Shown: positions 53,985 through 63,099 of the stretch, piece after piece
Layout of the letters: each line of letters starts with the position of its first letter
Position numbering within the stretch: position 1 is the first letter of the stretch
Source of the DNA: Erinaceus europaeus
Taxonomy: Eukaryota > Chordata > Mammalia > Eulipotyphla > Erinaceidae
Assembly: GCF_950295315.1 (NCBI RefSeq)
Contig: NW_026647188.1
Location: 434,001 to 498,000 of the forward strand
DNA: 64,000 nucleotides
Direction of reading: 5' to 3'
Position numbers and translations under genes: made by a program
The notes under the pieces: generated by a model
What the model saw: the letters and a program-made list of their open reading frames with translations, nothing else
What the model was told of the DNA's origin: nothing
Databases searched by the model: none

Positions 53985-54177
53985 GAAATGGAAAATTCCT
54001 AGAAACATACACACTTCCAAAACTGAACTAGGAAGCACTATAAACCTACATGCACCAATCACAGACAAAGAAATGAAAACAGTTATTAATATCTTCCCAA
54101 CAACAAAAGTCCAGGACCAGATGGCTTTATAAATGAATTCTACAAAACCTTCAGGAAATAGTTAATACCTATACTTT
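53985..54177 (+). mobile_element. L1 ORF2 fragment (start of RT)
   Basis: AAATTCCTAGAAACATACAC, CAACAAAAGTCCAGGACCAG (S-P-G-P-D region of L1 RT) and ATAAATGAATTCTACAAAAC. It is interrupted by a SINE and frame-broken. Confidence 0.9.
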
Positions 54178-54447
54178 TTATTTATTTATTTTTCCTTTTT
54201 TGTTGCCCTTGTTGTTTAACGTTGTGGTTATTAATATCGTTGTTGTTGGATAGGACAGAGAGAAATGGAGAGAGGAGAGGAAGACAGAGAGGAGGAGAGA
54301 AAGACAGACACCTGCAGACCTGCTTCACCGCTTGTGAAGCGACTCCCCTGCAGGTGGAGAGCCGGGGGCTCAAACTGGGATCCTTACGCAGGTCCTGGCG
54401 ATTTGCGCCACGTGCGCTTAACCCGCTGCGCCACCACCCGACTCCCA
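54178..54447 (-). repeat. SINE type A inserted in L1
   Basis: TTTTGTTGCCCTTGTTGTTT, CACCGCTTGTGAAGCGACTC, CCGGGGGCTCAAACTGGGAT and GCGCCACCACCCGACTCCC. CTATACTTTT lies on both sides (54168-54177 and after 54450), with one mismatch in the longer duplication. Confidence 0.94.
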
Positions 54448-55060
54448 TATCTATACTTTTAAAGCTCTTCCAAAAGATTGAAGAAACAGGAACACATCCT
54501 TCCACCTTCTGTGAATACAACATCACCCTGCTCCAAAAGTAGACAGGGACACAACAAAAAAAGGAAAGCTCAAGACCAATATCTCTGATGAACATAGATG
54601 CTAAATCATTGAACAAGATCCTAGTCAACCTGATACAGCAGTATAACAAAATGATTGTTCATCACAACCAAGTGGGATTTACTCCTGGAATGCAAGCCTA
54701 GTTCAATATGTATAAGTCAATCAACAGCATTCACCACATCAATGAAAGCAAAAACAAAAATCACATGATTATCAGTAGATGAAGAGAAAGCCTTTGACAA
54801 AATCCAACACCCATTCATGCTCAAAACTCTACAAAAAATGGGAATAGACGCGATATTTGTCAAGATAGTGGAATCCATATATAGCAAACCTACAGCCAAC
54901 ATCATACTCAATGGACAGAAACTGAAAACATTCCCCTTCAGGTCAGGGACTAGACAGGGCTGCCCATTATCACCATAACTGTTCAACATAGTATTGGAAG
55001 TTCTCTCCACAGCAATAAGGCATGAGAAAGGAATCAAAGAAAGGGAAGAAATGCCAAAGG
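54448..55060 (+). mobile_element. L1 ORF2 reverse transcriptase fragment
   Basis: Motifs in order: [60 protein letters not shown] and [14 protein letters not shown] (GGGACTAGACAGGGCTGCCC). Several stops and frame changes break it, and it ends before the FADD catalytic box. Confidence 0.92.
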
Positions 55061-55142
55061 TTCACCACTTTTATAGCCAAAGGCCCCACCTACAGCTATA
55101 AACACTGCCATTTCTGGGTGGTGCCTTCTCTTCCTCAACACC

Positions 55143-55364
55143 ATGACTCATCCAGGAAAGACTCACCCCTGCTCTCTCTATGCCCTGAGCCTCTGCCTCC
55201 TGCTCCTGCTCCCACTCCAGCTCCTGCCTGATTTCCTGGGTCCACATGGGTCTGCACTTCTGCTCTCAGAGGAGGCAACAGGACCCAGGGTTTGGAGACC
55301 ACACCCCGAGTCCACCAGGAGTCACAGTGCACAGGGGGATCTCAGTCCTGCTGGAGAGACATAG
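55143..55364 (+). CDS. ORF with signal-peptide-like N-terminus, unrecognised
   Basis: AACACCATGA gives a fair start context. The first 35 residues have a basic/polar start (MTHPGKTHPCSLYAL), then a leucine-rich core (CLLLLLPLQLLP), and the frame runs 73 codons to a stop. The frame at 55246-55569 stays open longer (107 codons). Downstream GC is above the local average. It could be a decayed single-exon secreted-protein gene or simply chance. The CTCCTGCTCCTGCTCCC run favours hydrophobic frames. No family is claimed. Confidence 0.25.
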   Translation: MTHPGKTHPCSLYALSLCLLLLLPLQLLPDFLGPHGSALLLSEEATGPRVWRPHPESTRSHSAQGDLSPAGET

Positions 55365-55804
55365 GGAACGCTCAGTGGGTCTTAGACTTCAGCCACATGG
55401 CCATGTCCTTGACGTCACTGCTTCCCACCTGGAGCTTCCAGAAGCTTCTTCAAAGGCGCTTCTGCTGTCTGACAGCAGAAGACCCGAGTGTCTCCAGAGG
55501 TTAAGAGACAGCGGTTGGGATTGTGCCCATATATCGACTCTGTCCCATAAACCCAGAGGCCCCCCTTAAGATGATGGCAAAAGGAAAACAGACAAACAGC
55601 AAAAGACTGAAGGCAACAGTGAGGTGAACACTGAACCTTTGAAAGTTCACTGAAATGTTTCGCTTGAGAAAGCCTTTACTCTGTGCTTCATTTTGTCCCA
55701 CCAGAGCTGGGACTCCACACCTGCCCAACTCCACCATTCCTAGAGGCCGTTCTTTATCTTCTTTTTCCAATTTTTCTTTTGATGGAGCACCCAGATGGGT
55801 GGGG

Positions 55805-55990
55805 GAGACAGTGGCACACACTATAGAGCACAGCTGCTATAATGTACAAGGACCCAGGTTCAAGTCCTGTGCCCTCAACCCTGGGGAGAGGAGGCTTCAC
55901 AGAGCAGTTAAGCAGAGCAGCAGGTGTCTCTCTCCCTTTCTGTATATCTTTATTTCCTCTTTCATTTTCCCTATTAAAAATAAACACAAT
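55805..55990 (+). repeat. SINE type B
   Basis: GGGGGAGACAGTGGCACACA head, CCCAGGTTCAAGTCCTGTGC, GGCTTCACAGAGCAGTTAAG and CCCTATTAAAAATAAACA tail. Confidence 0.75.
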
Positions 55991-55994
55991 CACA

Positions 55995-56105
55995 TGCAGC
56001 ACTGTTCATCTGCTCCTGAGGTCTTGCCCCTTGAGGAGGGGACCACCAGGGACTTGAACCCAGGTGAGCCAGCACCTAAGCCCTGGCCTTTACCCTGAGC
56101 CCTCT
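55995..56105 (-). repeat. SINE fragment, old
   Basis: GGGGACCACCAGGGACTTGA, ACCCAGGTGAGCCAGCACCT suggest a reversed SINE body. Confidence 0.4.
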
Positions 56106-57008
56106 CATCGCACATGCCAGGGGCAGTGATGTGGACATGGACACAAACACAGAGCCCAAACCATTTAATTCTTACTGTGTTAACTTATGACTTTGGAATC
56201 CTACAGGCCTTGCACAACTATGAACATGACACAGCATAGCCAGGACTGAACATGTTAAGAAAATAACTCAACAGTCTGGGTCTTGGGATTCAGCATGCAG
56301 ATAAATGTAGATTCACTTGCATTTTCCCACCAGTTGTTAGAAGTTCTCTTCCATTGGAATGAACTGCATATTGGAATTTAAACATACTTCTGAAGGAAGC
56401 TCAGTGAGTTACTATTATTGAAGTGAGGAAGCACAATTTCATTCAGAGCATAGCGTTCTTAGCACATCAGTGTGCAGACATGAAGCCTGGCTGTAGGTGG
56501 GCACCAACTGAGGAGTTTTTAGACCCCAGAGATTCTTTTCTGTCACAGGATGATGGTCTTCCTCTGGGGGCCTGATCTCAGTGCTGAATAGCTCCAGGTG
56601 AAACTCCCTGTGCTGCACATTTGGAGGGACAGCCTCGGGGCTCCAGGGACATTGACATCAACTTTGAGAAGCAGCCTTGGTTAGTCCTGTGAGTGACCAC
56701 ACACGTCTGGATTGACAAGATCATGCTCAGAGAATATGAAGATAAGATTAAGACAGAGTGTTGCCAGTGGTGGTGGCCAGGCTGGTGAGGAAGCCTAGAT
56801 GCAGAGATCGGCACCACAGTAACAGTGTGTGGAGTGTTGTTCTGGGGACCCTTCTGAGCAGCTAATGTTCTTTGGAAGCACATGTCAGGCTGTTCTGTAA
56901 CTTAGAGTCTTTCCATTTTTCCTTTAAAAACAGAAACTGATGTGACTGACTTTGACCCATATCTAAATGAAGGAATGGAGGCTTGTCTCACTGACACTGT
57001 GGACATAA
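56106..57008. other. unique sequence, no gene assigned
   Basis: No repeat body. Minus ORF 56578-56883 (101 codons) has no domain and no splice context I can defend. Confidence 0.35.
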
Positions 57009-57021
57009 ACATGTTGATGTC

Positions 57022-57318
57022 AGGGAGTCTGTTGGTAGCACAGGTGGTCATGTGCTGGTGGTGCAAAGCACAAGGACCGGAGTAGGGATCCCGGTTCAAA
57101 CCCGACTCCCCTCTTGCAGTGGAGTCCCTTCACAAGCAGTGAAGCCCGTCTGCAGGTTTCTATGTTTCTCTCCCATTCTCTGTCTTCCCCTCCTCTCTCC
57201 ATTTCTCTTGTCCTATCCAACAACGACCACATCAGTAAGAACAACAGTAATAGCTGAAACAAAGAAACAAACAAAACAAGGGCAACAAAAGCGAATAAAT
57301 AAATACAATATTTTAGCA
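57022..57318 (+). repeat. SINE type A with target-site duplication
   Basis: The 11-bp duplication ATGTTGATGTC lies at 57011-57021 and 57319-57329. Inside are AGGGAGTCTGTTGGTAGCAC, CACAAGCAGTGAAGCCCG and CAAGGGCAACAAAAGCG. Confidence 0.93.
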
Positions 57319-57467
57319 ATGTTGATGTCTGGGAACAGGTCTTATAATAATTTTAGCTAAAAATGCCAGTGAGAATTGTAAACCCTCCCCCAAGTTTATA
57401 TTGCTCCTGCAGTTATTCACAGTGGCATTTTAGATGAATTCAAAGTGTGTTTACTACATTTTGGTGA

Positions 57468-57640
57468 CTGGAGATAGCTCATATGTTAGAGTGCATGCCT
57501 CCCATGTTTGAGTCACTGCATTGGAGCATCAGCACCATACATGGCCTCAGTCCCTTCATGGGTGGTGACAGGTGATGTGATGACTCTGTCTCTCTTTCTC
57601 CAACTGCACTCTCTCTCTCTCTGAAAATTTATTTTAAATA
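57468..57640 (+). repeat. older tRNA-derived SINE
   Basis: GGAGATAGCTCATATGTTAG has an A-box-like start, then TGCATGCCTCCCATGTTTGAG and a CT-rich end. It resembles types B and C but belongs to neither clearly. Confidence 0.55.
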
Positions 57641-57728
57641 TTATACAGATGGGCATTAGGGCCACTCAGTAGCACTGTACAGATGGCAGGGCCAGGATTA
57701 GTCCCTGCAGTGATTAAAATAAATCAAG

Positions 57729-57742
57729 AGCCAGGGAGAGAG
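57729..57742 (+). repeat. SINE type C head, split by LTR
   Basis: AGCCAGGGAGAGAG is the first part of a type C element. The rest, AGAGAGCATAATGGTTTTGC onward, follows the LTR at 58191. Confidence 0.75.
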
Positions 57743-58190
57743 TGTTGTTGAGGTGGTCTGGTGTCGGGCTGCACCGCGGAGAAGAGAGTGGACGTCCAGA
57801 GCAAAGGGGTACACAAATCTTTATTATAGTATGGGGGTTTGGTTCAGACCACGTGGAGCCAGCCGGCAATGGCTGACCACGGGGGGAGAGCAGGGAGCAA
57901 GACCTCAGAGAGGGAGAGCTGAGAGCCCAGAGAGAGGGGGGGGTGAGGGGGCTTTTTATTAGGCGACAACCAGAGGTGATGTGTAGGGCCAGGATTGGTT
58001 GAAGGGGGCAATGCTAGGGTTTCGCACGGTGTGACGTGTAGGGCCAGGATTGGTTGAAGGGGGCAATGCTAGGGTTTTGCGCTGCGTGACGTGTAGGGCC
58101 AGGATTGGTTGAAGGGGGCAATGCTAGGGTTTCGCGCAGAGTAGTAAAACCTGGGGGCGGAGACTGCATCAGAATAACTCCTCAGCAACA
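57743..58190 (-). mobile_element. gammaretrovirus-like solo LTR
   Basis: It begins TGTTGTTGAGG and ends CCTCAGCAACA, matching inverted ends with TG...CA. Read on the minus strand: a U3 with three 55-bp repeats, a TATA-like CCTAATAAAAAGCCCC (~57949-57964), a poly(A) signal AATAAAG (57819-57825), then U5. A short AGAGAG duplication flanks it (57737-57742, 58191-58196). It sits inside a type C SINE. No internal genes remain, so it is a recombined solo LTR. Confidence 0.85.
57976..58140 (-). promoter_or_regulatory. three 55-bp U3 enhancer-like repeats
   Basis: Units start at 57976, 58031 and 58086. Each carries, on the minus strand, CAACCAATCCTGGCCC (a CCAAT box) followed by CTACACGTCAC, a CRE/ATF half-site (TGACGT on the plus strand; the first unit has TGATGT). 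Triplicated U3 direct repeats are typical retroviral enhancers. Confidence 0.85.
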
Positions 58191-58320
58191 AGAGAGCATA
58201 ATGGTTTTGCAAATGACATTTATGTCAGAGGCTCCAGGGTCCCAGGTTCAAACCCTGCTACCACCATAAGCCAGATCTGAGCAGAGCTCTGAAAAAAAAA
58301 GAAATTAAATTCAAATAAGT
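58191..58320 (+). repeat. SINE type C, remainder after LTR
   Basis: AGAGAGCATAATGGTTTTGC, CAGGTTCAAACCCTGCTACC and CAGATCTGAGCAGAGCTCTG with an A-rich tail. Confidence 0.87.
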
Positions 58321-58880
58321 CTCCTTTCAAATGAGCTCTTCCAAGGAGCCTTCCTTGTTTTTCCTCTCCACAGTGTCAGTCAGGTTTCATGTTCCACCTT
58401 TATTCCCTCACTTCCCTCTTTGTTTTTTTCTGGGTGATATTTCCAGGAGTCTAGAATCACACTGTGATTGGTGGTCTCTTCTGTTGAATTTCTGTCTTCC
58501 CCATTCAAAAGTTGGTTGCATGAGAATTGGGCCTTTTTTTTTTTCCTCACTATAGGACACTATTTCATTTCTTCAGGAAAATAACTTAAATAGGTAGGCC
58601 AATCTGTAGATGCAGATAAGAATTCACTAGTAGCCACTTGTGGTGGACGGTCATTAGCACCTTGGGGTCCAGAACCTGGACAGGGTTGGAAACTTCCCCT
58701 GGAAGCTACATGGACATGTCTGAAACATACAGTCTTGCAAACCAAGGTCTCATCCAAAACTGTTAATGATGCCTGACAGAGGCAGAATGTTGAGGTGGTT
58801 GTGTGTCTAGTGGTAAATAAAAGACAGTTGTCCATCTAGCTTCCTGAACAACTAGGAAAACCACAGCCCACAGTTCTCAA
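58321..58880. other. unique sequence, no gene
   Basis: No splice-bordered exon or repeat body recognised. Confidence 0.4.
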
Positions 58881-58899
58881 GTTTAGGAACTATATAGCC

Positions 58900-59375
58900 C
58901 CCATTTAGAAACAGCCCAAATGCCCTTTGACAGATGACTGGATAAAAAAGTTATGGGACATATACTCAATGAAGTATCACTTGGAAAATAAAAAAGATGA
59001 CATTGTGTCCATTGGGATAAAATGGATTATACTTAGTGGATGAGTAAGGAGGTAAGGGACAGCTACAGAATGGTTTCACTCACATTCAGAATGTAGCGAA
59101 TTAAACACACAAATGTGAAAAAAAAAGATGTGCAGCTTTATCTAAGAATGTGGGAGAACTATAATGGTTACCAGGGGGTGAGGTGGGGACACAGATGTTT
59201 GGTAATGGGAGCAGTGAGAAACTGTACTCCTAAATGAGGGGGGAAAAAAGAAAGGAGGAAAGAGGAAGACAGAGACAGAAGGATACAGAAAAATGAGGAA
59301 TGTTATACAGGTACTAACAACTGAATTTATTGTAAGCCATTAATCCCCCAATTAAAAAAAGAGATGAAGGAGGAA
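58900..59375 (+). mobile_element. L1 3'-end fragment, diverged
   Basis: AACAGCCCAAATGCCCTTTG, GGATAAAAAAGTTATGGGAC, ATACTCAATGAAGTATCACT and GAATGGTTTCACTCACATTC match the end of L1 ORF2 and the start of its 3' UTR, then a GAGGTGGGGACACAGATG UTR and A-rich end. Confidence 0.75.
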
Positions 59376-59689
59376 TTCAGTAAAACATTTTTGAAATTTG
59401 AAAGTAGTGATAGAGGTGGGAAAAAAAAGCTTAGGTGAGTTTAAAGGTATCATGAGCAGATAAATATATATGTCTGACTCTGTCCTTGTGAACATCCTGA
59501 CCATGATACTATAATCTAGGCAAGTACTACCACTGGGTCAGTAGAACTAAAAGTCCTTTCTTACACCTGCATGTGAGGCTGCTGTCATCTCACAAGCGAA
59601 ATACTGGTTTTTAAAGATGAACAGCGGGGGGCATTGCTGGCCCCAGGAGGCTGTTCTGCAGTGTGTCAGTGATGTCAAGAGCCTTAGAC

Positions 59690-59816
59690 TGTGACATCAC
59701 AGCACAGCTCCAGTGGCCAAGGCTACTGCAGAATCTTCAGACTTGAGGACGAAGTTGGCAGTACTCGGGGTATTGTACTCTTACTTTACTTCAAAGTCAA
59801 GGAGTAAGAGTGAAGG
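59690..59816 (+). promoter_or_regulatory. 5' flank/UTR shared by the duplicated gene
   Basis: GTGACATCACAGCACAGCTC and GCTACTGCAGAATCTTCAG align with the reverse complement of 22389-22520 ahead of the sister ATG. This marks a duplicated upstream segment. TGACATCA is close to a CRE/AP-1 site. Promoter function is inferred only. Confidence 0.5.
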
Positions 59817-59881
59817 ATGTCTGCTTCCACCCAAAAGCCCTCCAGGCTTTCAGGGTGTCTTGGCTGGCTCTCTTGCTTGAG
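59817..59881 (+). CDS. first coding exon, ARHGAP20-like copy 2
   Basis: ATG opens MSASTQKPSRLSGCLGWLSCL plus two bases, then the donor TTGAG|GTAGAC. The length (65 bp), frame and donor position are identical to the minus-strand copy at 22324-22388. The PH exon of this copy follows about 1.9 kb downstream. The exon that should carry the first PH strands was not found between them, so completeness is doubtful. Confidence 0.6.
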
Positions 59882-61808
59882 GTAGACTCTCCCTGTGCTG
59901 GGTGTGGTTGTCAGAGGAGCAGGGCAGTGATGGGAAGTGCTCTGGTTCATTCGCTCTGAAACATGGGAACGGGCTCTGCTGGTCTTCAGCTCTGGTTTCA
60001 TGAAGAGAGAGTCCTGTTCCTGGCACTCAGTCCTGCGGAATATGAGAAAGCAGGTTAGACCTTCTTAGGCAGACACTTCTCAGGGCCCATGGGAGGGTTT
60101 TCTGTATAAATAATGAAATGAGTAAAATAATCTGCTGTGTTTGTCAAGAACTTTCATGTTCTATTGAATTGAGTTGTCATAGCTGTTAAGACTGGACAGT
60201 CCTATTGAAGTCCACCCATAGTTCAGTATTATTTAGCTACTTCCTTGCAATTAGAGATATTTGGATCTTTTAGTGTTATTTTCTGATTCTGATAATTTTC
60301 CCCAAAGTGTAATAATTGCTTTAGACAAGATTGGAGTCAGTTTTCCAGATTCCTATTACCTAAAATTTTAGACTCATCTGCAGCCACATTGCCCTCACCT
60401 CTCCACAGCTCTACATGCCATTTAATGTAACCTCTGCTAGTTCCAAGAGAACCTTCTTATTGTGTTGAAGATTTTTTTATTTCTCTCTCCCTTTGTCTAT
60501 TTGCTTGTTTTCTTCCTCGAGCTCTGAGCGGCCTAGCTGCTTCCTCTAGCCCTCCCATCTGGATTGTCTGGCGAGGCCCAGTGTCCTGACTTCAAACTGC
60601 TCCCTTCTCCATCAGTCCCTGAGCGACCTCATCTCTCACAGGGGCTCTCTATAACCCAGGGACTCCTGACTGGAAGTCTGGGTTTCTGTTTGGTGGATTA
60701 AAATAAATGACTAGCCTGTCATGTCACTGAGGATGTTAAGCATACAAACCTGCTGTCTATTTGAGCCCTTAGTGGCTGTGGTTGATGTGTTCCAGGCGGT
60801 CTTCTGAGGACTCAGCCACTTCTGAAGGAGAGGATGCTTAGGAGGGGCCCTGTGGCAGGCTGCTGCTGGCCACCACAGCCAAGGTCAAAAGGGGCCTCAG
60901 GAGGCAGGCGCGACAGCTGCACCTATACTCCAATGTCTTGCTCCATCTCTAGCTCAAAGTCTGTAGATGCTCCATTTCCACGTATGACCTGGGGGTGGGA
61001 CAGTGCAGGCCATGTGGGCCAAAGCAGCACTGAATGCTGCCTCCTGGTGCCACCTCCTGGGCTGGTTGGCTATAGTGGTTATGTTTTGCATGTGCAAGGC
61101 CCCAGCAGTGCAAAAAAAAATGTACATACATGGGGGGGGAGGGAGAAGGAGAGTGACTCTGTGACTGGAGAAGTTTCTGGCACTGGGTAGAAACAACTCA
61201 GCATAAATATCAGATCTGGTCTGTGACACTGCATATGCTTGTGTCATGTATTGTTCTCTCTGTCTCGCTCATCAGTCACCAAATGGATTTTAAAATTAGG
61301 CTACCTGGTGATCTGTTCCTCTCATGCTAAATCAATACTTGAAAAAAACTGGAAATAAATTTTTTTCATTCCTTTATGAAAAGGAATTGATTTTTTTCCA
61401 ATTGTGTTCTTTTGTATGAAGTCCTAAAATAAACTAGTAGGTCTGAAGTAAAAAGTGCATCACTTCTATTAATTTATGAGTTTTAATTATATACTATATG
61501 CAATTAAATGTAACAAAATATAAGTTTCAGAATTTCAGCAACAGGAAAGGACACTTATTGTTCACTGAGTGGCATTTGTAAACACTGAAGTACAGAGTGC
61601 GGCCACACTGGAGCCTCAGCTCTGAGGGCTGACTGCTTCCTGCCTTTGGTGAGATGTCTCCAGGATCAGTCAGCACACACAGTGCTCAGGCCCTTCTCCC
61701 CACTCTTGCTGAGCTGCCAGATGAGGACAGAGCTGCAGGAGCAGGTCTTCATGGGCTCGGCTGAGAGTACAGGGCAGAGTGACTGAGGTCTTCTTGCTGT
61801 CTCTCCAG
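59882..61808 (+). other. apparent intron of ARHGAP20-like copy 2
   Basis: Unique sequence without SINE bodies, unusual for this window. A GC-richer part lies at 60830-61080. I searched by eye for a block like RWQKRQLILYSKVLLISNTK and did not find it. Confidence 0.4.
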
Positions 61809-61958
61809 GTTTGAAAGCAACTTCACGATCAAGCACTCGGTGCCCCTGCGTAGCCTGTGGGTGTCTGCCTACCTGGAGAGGTCCAGGAGAGCCACCAGCA
61901 GAGACCGGAGGTCACTCATTGTAGGCTGGTCCAGGAAGAGCTTCGTGGTCACTTTCTC
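61809..61958 (+). CDS. PH-domain core exon, ARHGAP20-like copy 2, open
   Basis: The acceptor is GCTGTCTCTCCAG and the donor is TTCTC|GTAAGA. After a shared first base it reads FESNFTIKHSVPLRSLWVSA, YLERSRRATSRDRR and SLIVGWSRKSFVVTF with no stop. Strands and the hydrophobic core match the minus copy (KSHFRIKYLVPLMDM, SLVLGWAERSFVVSF). The length, 150 bp, preserves the phase. No following helix exon was found before the L1 at 63.1 kb, so the gene may be truncated. Confidence 0.6.
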
Positions 61959-63095
61959 GTAAGACCTCCATCTTGGTTTTCCATGTGGTCATGACTTTTA
62001 CATCTAAAACATTTTCATCTGGTTGTTTGTAAAGCCAATTGCTCAAGCATGAAGTCTTTATTTTTCTCTCTCATTCTCTTCTGAACATTAAAAGGGAAAA
62101 ACAAAAGAAAGCATGGGTCTTCTGGGACAGTGTAATCATGCCTGAGAGGGCCAGCAGACAAAGAAAGAAAATATGGACACCAGTATTTTGTGGAGTTGGA
62201 TTTATTTCTTCCCAATTTCTTGCACTGCAGGTCTGTTCAGCAAAAGCAAGAGTGGCATTCCTGTCTGGAGAGGTATTTTTGCCAGTACATATTTTCTATC
62301 TTTCGAGTGTAATGAAATAATGCAGATATCTGTACAGCAGTGTGGCCCTCTCTCCTGCCCTGCCCCATGGTGGTGAGTTCTGGTTTAGAGCCACCTGCCA
62401 CTCAGGCAGGTGTTGGTCCCTCCTTCACATATGTATCATACTCCATTATTGATTTCTGAGGGACTTGTGGTCAGCACTCTTTATTTTCCCTTCCTTACAA
62501 CTTGTGATTGGAGACAACAGCTATTTTCAAAGGTGAATTGAAATTCCATAAACTGCAGACACTTATCATGGTGAGATGGGAAATTTTACCCATGTGAGAT
62601 CAACTAGACCATAAACCATCACCCTTAATCCTGCACCCCCCCACACACTGTTGTTGAGTGAATCAATAGGCCCAGGTTTCCCCTTTGCATGATTCTCAAA
62701 ACAAGTTTCCTTCCCTTCTTCCCCAGAGCCCTAGGCCATGGGTTCTCAGTCAGAAGTTGAGAGAAGTTGCAGATCTGGAGCTCCAGCCTCACAGACCATG
62801 TCATACTTTCCAGGGCTCCTCTCACTTGCCTGAACTAAAACTCCTTACTTTCCTGAGATTTAGACTTGACTTCATAAGAATGTTCATCCACTTTGAAAAG
62901 TAGCACAGGATATTAAACATAGTAGCAACAAATACTGACTTGGGGGAAAAACAGACTAATAGCTCATCCTTTCTCCTTTCTTTTGGGTCCCTGTTGGATT
63001 TGATTAGCTGCATCTTTCTTGCTGACAGGGACCAGCCTGGAATGACTCCCCAGGACACCCTCCCTGCCCTGTACAGAGGGAGGATGGGGCATGCG
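61959..63095. other. unique sequence, no exon assigned
   Basis: Expected downstream exons of copy 2 are not visible. ORFs under 95 codons without domains. Confidence 0.4.
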
Positions 63096-63099
63096 GAAG

